Of a stretch of 64,000 bases of DNA, positions 43,149-52,316 are shown piece by piece. Position 1 is the stretch's first letter. Every line of letters starts with the position of its first letter. The notes under the pieces were generated by a model. That model had not been told where the DNA came from and ran no database searches. It saw nothing but the letters and a program-made list of their open reading frames with translations. Source of the stretch: BM003 sp963783695 (lineage in GTDB: Bacteria > Pseudomonadota > Gammaproteobacteria > Steroidobacterales > BM003); contig CAWAOM010000001.1 in NCBI GenBank assembly GCA_963783695.1, positions 1 to 64,000 of the forward strand. The letters run 5' to 3'. The position numbers were made by a program, and so were the translations under genes.

Positions 43149-43565
43149 GTCAGATGCCGCGGCATCTCCCCGGGTGCGTGCGGGTCGGGCAAACCAGGAT
43201 TGCTGAATCCGCGGGCCGAGTTATGCAATAAGGTGCCGGGCGCGACCGCGTACGCCGTGCCGGCTTAGCACTGACCGCCGCCCAGTACTTTTGTGTGAGT
43301 GTGCTTTTCGCTGCCTATGGCGGGAGAAAAAATATATTTAAAAACATGTAGATAAAAGCATTATGCAAAACCTGTCCTATTCGCTTCCCCATAGGCTGAG
43401 AAAGGCAATCGGGTGTGGCCGGGCGCGTCGGCTTGCGGGGCTTGCAGTGCCTGATGCACACTAGTCAGCAGAACCGTCGGCACTCGTCGACCAGAATAAT
43501 AATTTTATGCGAGTTGTGCTTTGCGATTCCTCGCCGGCCACTACTCAGACACCAGGATGGCGTCG
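43149..43565. other. Intergenic stretch with inverted repeat around an AT-rich core
   Basis: No gene seen. An 8-bp inverted repeat GCCTATGG (43313-43320) and CCATAGGC (43389-43396) flanks an AT-rich 68-bp core, with a palindrome (43153-43166) nearer the sulfotransferase gene. The core is a plausible promoter for the large secreted protein, but no -35/-10 pair can be assigned with confidence. Confidence 0.45.
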
Positions 43566-46500
43566 ATGAACGATTTTGTCTCACTTTTTGGTTTTCCCGC
43601 GGTAAGACGATCGGCTTCCAGAGCCTCGCGGATTCTACCGCAAGTCGTCTTTCTGGCCGCCGGATTGAGTTTCGTTTTGCTCGCGAGCGCGGCCGACACG
43701 CGTGTCGTCGAGGGAACCCGGTTCGCAGATGTGATCGATGAGAGCGGCGCCGACGTCGCGGTAGAGATTTATGGCCTAAACGGCAAAGACACGATCACGG
43801 GATCGGCGTTCGCCGACATTATCGATGGCGGGCGGCATAACGACATAATGTCTGGCGGCAACGGTGACGATGTGTTTGCGGTGGCGGGTACCCAAGGCGG
43901 CATCGACATCTTTAGCGGCGGCAGTGGCATTGATCGAATTCAGGGTGCGAGCGGCAATGACTCGATCGGTATCAACCGTGTTTTTGGCGGCAATCAGTCC
44001 GTTGAGGTGATCGACGGCGGTTCCGGGCGCAATGAGATTGTCGGTACCAGTTTCGGAGATGATCTGGATTTCTCAGGCACCACTCTGATTAATATTTCGC
44101 TTATTAGCGGTGGCAAAGGTGACGACTCGCTGGTTGGCTCAAACGGCGCGGATACCATCGCTGGTGGCAGTGGCAGAGACACGGTTTACGGCGGGGCCGG
44201 CAACGATACCTTTCTCTTTGAGGGGCTGGCCGGCGATTTTGACATCGTCCGAGGTGGCGCGGGTGCGGACCGCATCGTTGGTACGGCGGGCGACGATCTG
44301 ATTGGTCTGCGCGGTTACTCGGGTGCAAATTCGGTGGAATTAATCGATGGCGGCGGCGGCTTTGACGCCATCGCCGGCAGCGATTTTGCCGACCTGCTGG
44401 ATTTTAGCGCAACGATATTGCAGGGAATTGCCTTGATAGACGGTCGCGGTGGTAACGACGCGATCGTCGGTTCGGAGCTTGACGATGTGATTACCGGCGG
44501 TGCCGGTAACGACACGATCAACGGTGGTGCAGGATTCGATACGGCAGTTTTCGAAGGCGCAAAGGCAGATTATGAAATCTTTATCAGCGCCGGGTCGACC
44601 ACGGTAATCCGCATTGTCGCGGGTGGCGCAAACGAAAGCGATATTTTGATAGCGGTCGAGGAGGCGCGATTTTCAGACGTTTCCGTGCCGATAGGCAGCG
44701 GCAATCAGTCGCCGATCGCGGTAGATGACACACTCGCCGGTCGCGAAGACACCGAGGCGGTTTTCCCGCCTGCGCTTTTGCTCGGAAACGATTCGGATCC
44801 GGATGGCGATACCCTGACGCTGGTGAGCGTGACTGCGATCCTCGGCGCTCAGGTCTCCATACTGGGCGATGGCGATGTGAAGTTTACACCAGATCAAAAC
44901 TTCAACGGCGAAGCTGTCTTTTCTTATGTTGTAGAGGACGGCAATGGCGGCACGCGAAGCGCCAGGGTTTCGGTTGAAGTGGAAGCGGTTAATGATGAGC
45001 CGCTGGCGCGCAACGATTCATACATTGCAGAAAAAGACCGGCAATTCAGCTTCAACGCGTCCCTGTTGCTGGAAAACGATGAAGACATCGATGGAGATGA
45101 ACTTGGTGTGTTGACTGTCGACAATGCCGTCAGCGGTTCGGTGGAACTGTCTGCAGGGCAGATCAGGTTCCAGCCGGATTCGGGTTTCGAGGGTCAGGCC
45201 CGGTTCCGTTATCAGATCACCGACAATGCAGGCGGAAGTGACCGGGCGTTGGTCTATATCGACTTTCGTGGTTCGAACGGCGTTCCCGTTGCGGCGGACG
45301 ACTCAGCCGACGTGACCGAGGACGACGTACTGTCATTGTTGCCGGGCCAGCTACTGGCAAACGACGAGGATCCCGACGGCGACGAGATTGATATTGTCGA
45401 TGTGAAACAGCCCGTGAACGGAACGGTCGATTGGTCGCCCGGCGGCTCGATTCTGTTCCGGCCGCTATCCGATTTTTCGGGGCCGGCCTCCTTCACCTAT
45501 GTGATCAGCGATGGCACCAGCCAGGCTGAGGCGCAGGTCAGCATCGACGTGACACCTGTAAACGACCCGCCTGTCGCCGTACCAGATTCGTTTAGCGGGA
45601 ACATGAACACGCAGATTGTGTTCGATCCTGGTCAGCTTCTTGGCAACGACACTGATGTCGATGGCGATCCGCTGGGGATACGCGGAGTCGGTGGCGCGGT
45701 CCATTGCAGCGTGCGGATAAACGGCTTTGGCAAGGTCGTATTCGAACCGACTGAAGATTTTCAGGGAGTCGCTACTTTCAATTACACCATTGAGGATGGC
45801 TCCGGTGGTGAATCGGTCGCGATTGTAACCGTGAATGTTGGTTTCAGTTTTCGTGTGCTTGCCAATAACAAATCCACCAGCATTTTGCAGTGGGACGGAG
45901 CAACAGGAGAGTTTCTTGGTGAACTAGTGCAGCGTCCTTCCGACACCAAGCAGCCGCACTCTGTAACCATTGGTCCGGATGGGAATATCTATGTTGGCTG
46001 GACCGGAGGAAGCAAGGCGCCCGCCAGCGTGCGCAGTCACAATCCGATAACGGGTGAACAAATAGGCATTTTTGCAACGTTCGAAATGGAGTCGGATGAT
46101 ACAGGTGACTTGTTGTCGGCACTGGCTTTTGCGCCAAACGGGCAATTACTTGTAGCCGACAACATAGGGCGTGATCCGGAGCGCAAGATGTTCCGGTTCC
46201 AGGGATTGTCGGAGCCGAACCCTGGTGCCTTCGTCGATGAATTCATAGGAGTGGAGGAGTACCAGGGCGGAACCTTCAAGGTTTACGATTTTGATTTTGA
46301 CCGGAATGACAATCTTCTGATTCCCAGTGCGGCAAAACACGAAATAATCGTTTTCGAGGGTCCTGTGATTGGAGGCCCGAAGAGCCGAATCCTCGATATT
46401 TTCGTATCAGCGTTCTGCTATGAAGATCGGGATGACGGAATATTCACGAGGCGGTTTGGCTGCTACGCGGATCCGAATGAGACGGGGTTCAATGCTCAAA

Positions 46501-46850
46501 CCATGACGGAGGGCTACGGACTGGCATGGGGGCCGGATGGCAACCTTTATGTCGCTGTGCGGGATGCGCCGGAGCGGTATGGACGGATCATGTATTTCAC
46601 GCCCGACGGCGAATATCTGGGTGACTGGGTTACGACGGCCGAATATTCGGCTCTTTCGACCAGTCAGCCACGGGATATTGATTTTGGTCCCGATGGGAAT
46701 CTCTACGTTACGAACCAGACTGACGGTAAGGTACTTGTCTTCGGAAGCCCGACAGGATCGCGGTCCGGCGATCATGTTGGCACCTTGACCGCTCCTGGAT
46801 GGGTCAAATTCAACGGCGCCACTTCAATTGAATTTGTCTTAGATGAGTGA
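43566..46850 (+). CDS. Large secreted calcium-repeat/cadherin-like/beta-propeller protein
   Basis: Probable surface or matrix protein. Seen: about 1094 residues; export signal with an extended basic N-terminus and hydrophobic VVFLAAGLSFVLLASA; hemolysin-type calcium repeats (GGxGxD-like, such as GGSGRDTVYGGAGNDTF) over about 60-330; four tandem cadherin/VCBS-like units of about 90-100 residues, each with LLxNDxDxDGDxL, over about 380-760; then an NHL/SMP-30-like propeller (IGPDGNIYVGW, WGPDGNLYVAV, FGPDGNLYVTN). ATG 43566 is preferred over the TTG at 43521 because AGGATGG precedes it. No PEP-CTERM tail and no adjacent type I secretion genes. Confidence 0.86.
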   Translation: MNDFVSLFGFPAVRRSASRASRILPQVVFLAAGLSFVLLASAADTRVVEGTRFADVIDESGADVAVEIYGLNGKDTITGSAFADIIDGGRHNDIMSGGNGDDVFAVAGTQGGIDIFSGGSGIDRIQGASGNDSIGINRVFGGNQSVEVIDGGSGRNEIVGTSFGDDLDFSGTTLINISLISGGKGDDSLVGSNGADTIAGGSGRDTVYGGAGNDTFLFEGLAGDFDIVRGGAGADRIVGTAGDDLIGLRGYSGANSVELIDGGGGFDAIAGSDFADLLDFSATILQGIALIDGRGGNDAIVGSELDDVITGGAGNDTINGGAGFDTAVFEGAKADYEIFISAGSTTVIRIVAGGANESDILIAVEEARFSDVSVPIGSGNQSPIAVDDTLAGREDTEAVFPPALLLGNDSDPDGDTLTLVSVTAILGAQVSILGDGDVKFTPDQNFNGEAVFSYVVEDGNGGTRSARVSVEVEAVNDEPLARNDSYIAEKDRQFSFNASLLLENDEDIDGDELGVLTVDNAVSGSVELSAGQIRFQPDSGFEGQARFRYQITDNAGGSDRALVYIDFRGSNGVPVAADDSADVTEDDVLSLLPGQLLANDEDPDGDEIDIVDVKQPVNGTVDWSPGGSILFRPLSDFSGPASFTYVISDGTSQAEAQVSIDVTPVNDPPVAVPDSFSGNMNTQIVFDPGQLLGNDTDVDGDPLGIRGVGGAVHCSVRINGFGKVVFEPTEDFQGVATFNYTIEDGSGGESVAIVTVNVGFSFRVLANNKSTSILQWDGATGEFLGELVQRPSDTKQPHSVTIGPDGNIYVGWTGGSKAPASVRSHNPITGEQIGIFATFEMESDDTGDLLSALAFAPNGQLLVADNIGRDPERKMFRFQGLSEPNPGAFVDEFIGVEEYQGGTFKVYDFDFDRNDNLLIPSAAKHEIIVFEGPVIGGPKSRILDIFVSAFCYEDRDDGIFTRRFGCYADPNETGFNAQTMTEGYGLAWGPDGNLYVAVRDAPERYGRIMYFTPDGEYLGDWVTTAEYSALSTSQPRDIDFGPDGNLYVTNQTDGKVLVFGSPTGSRSGDHVGTLTAPGWVKFNGATSIEFVLDE

Positions 46851-47450
46851 TGCCTGCATGCATTGCGCCATCATCGGTGTTGGCCTTGGTTGACGTTCGT
46901 CCATGAGAAAATTTCAACAATCCGGTAGCGGCGTTTCAAAGTTTTCGCGTCCGTTTGCGGCCGGCGCGACGCTCGTGCCATTGCTTCGGTCTAAGGTTGC
47001 TGCGCCGCTTTGTGTTTTTGGCCAGGAACCACAACGGCTTGTAGATTGCGCGGCTCTGGATACGCTGATTAATGGCACCAGAGAGTCAATACGGAACGGA
47101 TTCGGCGGGTTTGCGCTGGGATGAGGAATCCGGACAGCACCTCCGGCCGGACGTGGCGATGACGCTCACATTGACTTCTCCGCGAGGTTGGCACAAACGA
47201 AGCTGTCGCAACCAGGACACATACTGCTCTGCATCAAGCGAAATTGACTGCGACAACATAACCGCCAGGTGTGTGCGGCCCGAGGTTCGCGAAACAAAAA
47301 TGTTGCGGGCCGCCGCTGTCAATTTTTCTATAGGTAAGCGACGCGGTACTCAATATGATCAGTAGTGGCTGCCGCGTCTGCAAGTATATTTCGCACGATC
47401 GGCGTAGACCGAATTAAAAAGAATTACGCAACGGAAGATTGCATATTGTC
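46851..47450. other. 600-bp stretch without a recognised gene
   Basis: Only short open frames (a 73-residue one at 46903 and overlapping ones) without Shine-Dalgarno sites or recognisable features. It may contain a promoter for the acyltransferase or an eroded gene. One sigma-54-like site at 47189-47204 has a correct GG/GC spacing but mismatched -12 and was rejected. Confidence 0.45.
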
Positions 47451-49439
47451 ATGCAGGGTTATCGACCTGACATTGATGGCCTGAGGGCCATTGCTGTGAT
47501 TTCCGTGGTCTTGTACCACGCCGGCGTATACCCCTTCTCAGGGGGGTATGTGGGCGTTGACGTCTTTTTCGTGATTTCCGGATTTCTGATTACGCGTCTG
47601 ATTTTCGCGGAAATTGAGGGAGGCCGTTTTTCGGTAGTCAATTTTTACGAAAGACGGGCCCGGCGAATTTTCCCCGCATTGTTTGTTGTAATTGTGGCAT
47701 GTCTTTTTGCCGGCTGGGTGGTCATGACGCCGTCTGCCTATGCGCAACTGGCTGAGTCGGCGATTGCGGCGACGGCATTCAGTGCAAATATCTATTTCTG
47801 GCAGTCGATCGATTACTTCTCAATCAATGCAGAGTTCAGATTCCTGCTCCACACCTGGTCGCTGGCCATAGAAGAGCAGTTTTATTTTATCTGGCCGATT
47901 TGTTTGCTTTTGGCTGCCAGAAGGCAGTGGCGTGGACTGGTGCCTGGAGCGCTGATTGTCTTCGCTGTGTCGCTTTTTATCAGTGCGTTTTTGTCTGCCA
48001 GCTATCCATTGGAAAGTTTTTATCTTTTGCCAAGCCGGGCGTGGGAGTTGCTGCTCGGGGCATTACTGGCCTTGCGCGTTATTCCGCTTTTGCGCAAACA
48101 GTTTGCGGCTGAAGCTGCGTCGATAATTGGCTTATTGCTGATTGTTTTCCCGATGATTCTCTATGATCAGGCGACGACTTTCCCGGGTGTCGCGGCGGTT
48201 GCACCATGCCTCGGCACTGCGCTCGTTATTTACTCTGGTCACTCGTCAATGGTCGGGCGCGCGCTCTCTGTGAAGCCGGTGGTATTCGTTGGCCTGATTT
48301 CGTACTCACTTTATCTTTGGCACTGGCCGCTGCTGGTGTTGACTCGCATTACCTACGGCACGGCGAAATTGCCGGCCGGCGCTGCGTCTGTCGCGGTTGT
48401 GGCTTCATTTGCACTTGCGATCATCTCGTGGCACTACGTTGAAAAGCCCTTTCGGAATCGCAGGCTCATTGATCGCAGACAGATTTTCGCTCTCTCGGGT
48501 ATTGGCATGGCAACCATAGTTGCCTGCGGGTTGTGGGTCCTTACCAGCGACGGAGTGCCTGCTCGTCTTCCGGATAAGGTGCTGGAGATTGCCGAAGGTA
48601 CCGAAGACCGGGATAGGAACTGGAATAAATGCGAGCGGAAAATCAGCGCAGAGCAAGCATGCCGAATAGGTAAAGAAAATCAACCGGCGACTGTTCTGCT
48701 TTGGGGAGACAGCCATGCGGGATCTCTCCGTCCAGCGCTGGATGTGGCCCTGGCTTCGTCGAATAGAGCCGGATACGCGATGTACCTTCGTGGATGTCCG
48801 CCATTGTGGGCTGTCAGGCGAGCCACAGTCGAGTCGGAGCGTTGTCTGCAGAGAAATATCGCGGTACTTGAGTTTGTCGAATCCAGCCAGCCGCGAATCG
48901 ATACCGTGATTCTGGCAGCTCGTTGGGCGCTGAATTACACTGGGTTACGCGCTCCCGGTGAGGCCGGCGCAGATGTTCGCCTGGTTGACATGTGGCGTGA
49001 TGACGGACTCGGCAACGATGAGGTATTCAGGCTTGGTGCCGGCAGGCTGGTTGAACGCCTCCGGGACCTCGGTATTCGCGTAGTAGTTTTGGGTGGAATA
49101 CCTGAATTCGGCTGGGATGTGCCACAGACAATGACCGCGCGTCTGCGGTTGGGCATGCTGCCTCCCCATGCGCCCAGTCTCGCCAGTGTTTGGAATCGCA
49201 ATTCGGGAGTTATCGAGTTTTTTGAGTCGTTGGCAGCGACCGAGGGCGTCGATTTTGTGCGTTTGGCGCCACTGCTTTGTGAGCCTGAATGTATGGCGTT
49301 GTATGGTGGACGTTCCGTCTATTTGGATGACGATCATCTGTCGCTGTTTGGGGCTCGCAAGGTCCTCGGCCCCAAATTGGTGGGAAAGATCTGGCCTGCC
49401 CCGCATAACGTCAGAATGTCAACGATCTCAAGCGACTGA
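47451..49439 (+). CDS. OafA/YrhL-type acyltransferase with SGNH domain
   Basis: Membrane O-acyltransferase (acyltransferase-3 family) that adds acetyl or similar groups to surface polysaccharide. Seen: 662 residues from the ATG at 47451 (MQGYRPDIDGLRAIAV); about ten membrane helices to residue 365 with the family motif DGLRAIAV, VDVFFVISGFL and the catalytic-type HTWSLAIEEQFY; then a C-terminal SGNH esterase-like domain starting around LLWGDSHAGSL and ending with DDDHLS. The TTG at 47439 lies too close to a GGAAG site to be used. Probably O-acetylates the EPS of this locus (inference). Confidence 0.91.
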   Translation: MQGYRPDIDGLRAIAVISVVLYHAGVYPFSGGYVGVDVFFVISGFLITRLIFAEIEGGRFSVVNFYERRARRIFPALFVVIVACLFAGWVVMTPSAYAQLAESAIAATAFSANIYFWQSIDYFSINAEFRFLLHTWSLAIEEQFYFIWPICLLLAARRQWRGLVPGALIVFAVSLFISAFLSASYPLESFYLLPSRAWELLLGALLALRVIPLLRKQFAAEAASIIGLLLIVFPMILYDQATTFPGVAAVAPCLGTALVIYSGHSSMVGRALSVKPVVFVGLISYSLYLWHWPLLVLTRITYGTAKLPAGAASVAVVASFALAIISWHYVEKPFRNRRLIDRRQIFALSGIGMATIVACGLWVLTSDGVPARLPDKVLEIAEGTEDRDRNWNKCERKISAEQACRIGKENQPATVLLWGDSHAGSLRPALDVALASSNRAGYAMYLRGCPPLWAVRRATVESERCLQRNIAVLEFVESSQPRIDTVILAARWALNYTGLRAPGEAGADVRLVDMWRDDGLGNDEVFRLGAGRLVERLRDLGIRVVVLGGIPEFGWDVPQTMTARLRLGMLPPHAPSLASVWNRNSGVIEFFESLAATEGVDFVRLAPLLCEPECMALYGGRSVYLDDDHLSLFGARKVLGPKLVGKIWPAPHNVRMSTISSD

Positions 49440-49460
49440 TATTGATGCGCGAACGGATGT

Positions 49461-50846
49461 TTATCTCCTGGCAGGGGCCTGACCCTGGCGTATGGCCTTT
49501 TTTCCTGTCGTTGGCGCATATCTGAAACACATCAACGATTGTTCGCCGAGATCTCCGCGGTTCATCATGCAGTGCACGTCCAGCGAAGCGATGTGGACAA
49601 AGCCGTTATAGGGCATCGGCTGGGGATCGCTGATACGGCTCCAGTCGAGCGACACTTCGTGAAATTCCGCCTTGTCGTTATCCTCGAGATCCGCGCGCTC
49701 GATGAGAAAAAGTCGCGTATCTTCGAGGATCAGGAAATTATCGCTATTCGGGTCATAACTGAAATGACCGATGATCTTGGTATTTGCTGCGCTGGTATCG
49801 ACGGTTGCGTAGGTGGAGTGGTTTTTTACCCCGCGTGGCGACTGCACGTCCCCGTTCGCCGTGACATAAAACCAACGTTCGGCGCGCTTGTTGATAACAC
49901 CGATCTCGAGCGACGGAATCCACTGAGTGTGGACGCCGCTGTAAGTGCTGGTGCCGCCGAACGCACCAGAGTCGCGAATCACGTTGCCGTTCGCGTCCTC
50001 CAACGCGCCTTGTGAGGGGTTTTGCCATGTGTACAGAATCCGGCCGCTCTGTGGCAGCGGTGTCGCGACACCAGGCCCGCGTTGTCCGAGATAAGTCCAT
50101 GCCGCACTCGGGTCGCAGTCGGCGATGACGTTTTGCGGATTCAAACGCGCCAGATTTCCGATCAGAGCAGCGCGGTCGGCTTCGATACAGGCTTTCGCCG
50201 GATCGAAGATCCACGCTCCCTGATGGATACCACTGCCGAACGAGCCCCAGCCGCGCAGATATATCTTGCCATTCAAATAGGCCGGCAGAGACCAGGTGTG
50301 TATCGCCCCGGGGCCGTACAGGGTGCATGAGCGGGCCGCCTTTTTCTGCGCTTTTGTTTTCTTCTTGGCAACCCCGGCCGGGCAGCCAGTCCACTGCACC
50401 TTTTCGAGAAATTCGACGCCGCCGTCTTGCGCAATCCTGTATTTTGCGCGCGGACTCGGCAAGGAATGCAACGACCATGGCCTGTCGCTGCTCAAGTCGA
50501 GCCGGTAGGCCTCGTTGCCGCCATAGGCGTTATGGCCGCCGTGAGAGACGAACCACCAGGTCAGGCCATCGGGGGTTACTTCCGCCCCCATCCAGTTATT
50601 GACGACGGCCTTGCAACCAAGCCCGTTGATCGTGCGCATCGCCGCGGTCTGCGGTCCCAGCGCCTGATAGTCAGCTTTATCGAGGCAGTCGAAGGTCGTG
50701 CCGGGGACCGTGAAAACGACCATCGGCCCGAGTTCCTTGACCTGGCGCGCGATATTCTCCCGCGGTGAAGCGGCCGCGGTGTGAATGACCAGGACCAGCA
50801 GGGCGATCAGATAACGTGGCAATTTTCTTATCGGGCTGATGTCCAT
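49461..50846 (-). CDS. Secreted protein of unknown function
   Basis: No family recognised. Seen: 461 residues; N-terminal signal peptide (RYLIALLVLVIHTAAASP); a mature region rich in Trp, Gly and Asn with repeated strand-like units (TWWFVSHGGHNAYGGNEAYRL, HTWSLPAYLNGKIYLRGWGSFG, FVHIASLDVHCMMN) reminiscent of kelch- or galactose-oxidase-like beta propellers; several Cys; a Lys-rich insertion around residues 160-173. It converges with the acyltransferase gene and precedes the ATP-grasp/PP-loop pair, so a role in the surface polymer is possible but unsupported. Confidence 0.75.
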   Translation of the reverse strand: MDISPIRKLPRYLIALLVLVIHTAAASPRENIARQVKELGPMVVFTVPGTTFDCLDKADYQALGPQTAAMRTINGLGCKAVVNNWMGAEVTPDGLTWWFVSHGGHNAYGGNEAYRLDLSSDRPWSLHSLPSPRAKYRIAQDGGVEFLEKVQWTGCPAGVAKKKTKAQKKAARSCTLYGPGAIHTWSLPAYLNGKIYLRGWGSFGSGIHQGAWIFDPAKACIEADRAALIGNLARLNPQNVIADCDPSAAWTYLGQRGPGVATPLPQSGRILYTWQNPSQGALEDANGNVIRDSGAFGGTSTYSGVHTQWIPSLEIGVINKRAERWFYVTANGDVQSPRGVKNHSTYATVDTSAANTKIIGHFSYDPNSDNFLILEDTRLFLIERADLEDNDKAEFHEVSLDWSRISDPQPMPYNGFVHIASLDVHCMMNRGDLGEQSLMCFRYAPTTGKKAIRQGQAPARR

Positions 50847-51232
50847 CTCAATCTACCTGTCCGTCCTGCAGTTGCGGGTGAAAAAATGACTGAATTTGGC
50901 CAAGCATACCGAATTCCAACGATTTGCCGCGATGGATTTGACAGCGTGATATGCACCAGAGTTCGCCGTCCCATGTCGGCTTCGGTGCCGCGGCGGATCT
51001 CGCCTGCCCGGAAGGGCCGCGTTATGTCGTGTTGGTTGCTGACAATTGGCCTGCACCGGGGGCCGCGATGTTTAAACCGATTCATGCAAATTTAGCTGAC
51101 CGCATCATGGAAATAACACATCTGTCGGAGTAGGCTGACGCGGTCCATTGGTATACGGCAGTGCGAAGCGTGGTGGGTTGGGTTCGCGCGGTCAGGCCGG
51201 AGACCAGAATTTGCAATGGCTGAGGGATGCAG
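50847..51232. other. Intergenic stretch, nothing recognised
   Basis: Divergent region between the secreted unknown and the ATP-grasp gene, so both promoters should be here. No coding frame with a ribosome-binding site, no clear terminator, and no sigma-54 consensus was found. Confidence 0.45.
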
Positions 51233-52303
51233 ATGATCGCAGGTCTTTTCGACAAGATGTCACGGGTCAGGTCCGTGGCCGGCAGGTCGCGATGGCGCCA
51301 GTTCCTCGATATGGCGCGTCTTTATCGCGGTCGTGGCCGTCTTGGCCCGTCCGAGTACTTCGATTACCGGCTTTTCGATGCCGGGCAGGCGGTCGTGGCT
51401 GACGATTATGCGGGATACAAGGTCTCGTCGGAGATAGACAAGAAGTGGAACGCGTATACCTCCTGGATAATCACCGGGGACAAACTGCTGTTTTACTCCG
51501 CGCTGGACGGTTTTCGTCTTCCGCATCCGGAGATTTTTGCCGTGACCCATCCAATTGGCCGGCATTGCGGCATGGCGCCGTGTTTTTCCAGCTCATCTGG
51601 TCTGGCAGCGTTTTTACGCGAGGGAATGACCTACCCGTTTTTTTCCAAGCCGATCTTTGGCAGTTTCGGCCGTGGGGCCTATAACGCCACCGGTTACGAT
51701 TCCGCCTCCGACGAGCTGATTCTTGCGCAAGGCGAGCGCAGGCCGGTAGCGGCATTTTGCGATGAGATGCTCGAGGTCACGCGAAAGCGCAACAAGGCGC
51801 TGTCCGGCAACATCATCCAGCAGGCGCTGACGCCGCACCCTGAGATCGAACGGGTTTGCGGCCCCAATATCAGTGGCGTTCGGGTCGTCCTGTTGTTGCG
51901 TGACACTCAGCCTGAGATGCTGGCAGCCATATGGAAAATCACGACAGGCGACAATTTTGTCGACAACTTTTCCGAAGGCAAATTTGGCAATATGCTGGGT
52001 AATGTCAATATCGAAAGTGGCGAGATCATGCGCGTTCAGCGTGGGATCGGCATTGACATGGAAGAGGATGTCGCGCACCCGGATACCGGGGAACGTCTCA
52101 CGGGTTTCAGGTTGCCGGATTGGGACCGGCTCAAAGAGACTTGTCTCGCCGCCGCTACAATCGCGCCGGAACTGAGGTTCCAGCACTGGGATGTGGCGCT
52201 CACCGGCGACGGCCCCGTGTTGCTGGAATTGAACGTACAGGGCAGCCTTGATCTCGTGCAGCTTGCCGCGCAAAAAGGCATTTACGAGTTTCTCGGGCCC
52301 TGA
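51233..52303 (+). CDS. Sugar-transfer-associated ATP-grasp protein
   Basis: ATP-grasp fold protein of the kind linked to sugar transfer in EPS loci (PF14397-like). Seen: 356 residues from the ATG at 51233, preceded by GAGGG (an ATG six bases earlier is less well spaced); YPFFSKPIFGSFGRGAYNA supplies an ATP-binding lysine; NISGVRVVLLL, then NVNIESGEIMRV and the metal-binding end WDVALTGDGPVLLELNVQGSLDL. Likely forms an acyl-phosphate intermediate and joins a carboxylate to an amine. The next gene starts about 13 bp later and encodes a PP-loop protein, so they probably act together. Confidence 0.85.
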   Translation: MIAGLFDKMSRVRSVAGRSRWRQFLDMARLYRGRGRLGPSEYFDYRLFDAGQAVVADDYAGYKVSSEIDKKWNAYTSWIITGDKLLFYSALDGFRLPHPEIFAVTHPIGRHCGMAPCFSSSSGLAAFLREGMTYPFFSKPIFGSFGRGAYNATGYDSASDELILAQGERRPVAAFCDEMLEVTRKRNKALSGNIIQQALTPHPEIERVCGPNISGVRVVLLLRDTQPEMLAAIWKITTGDNFVDNFSEGKFGNMLGNVNIESGEIMRVQRGIGIDMEEDVAHPDTGERLTGFRLPDWDRLKETCLAAATIAPELRFQHWDVALTGDGPVLLELNVQGSLDLVQLAAQKGIYEFLGP

Positions 52304-52316
52304 TCGGGGAGTTTTT

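Noticed and set aside
43566..46850. CRISPR- or tandem-repeat-like DNA in the large secreted gene
   Set aside because: The repetition is at the protein level (calcium repeats and cadherin-like units); the DNA repeats are degenerate and keep the frame.
47189..47204. Possible sigma-54 promoter TGGCAC-AAACG-AAGCT
   Set aside because: The -12 element is AAGC instead of TTGC and the site is about 260 bp from the acyltransferase start.
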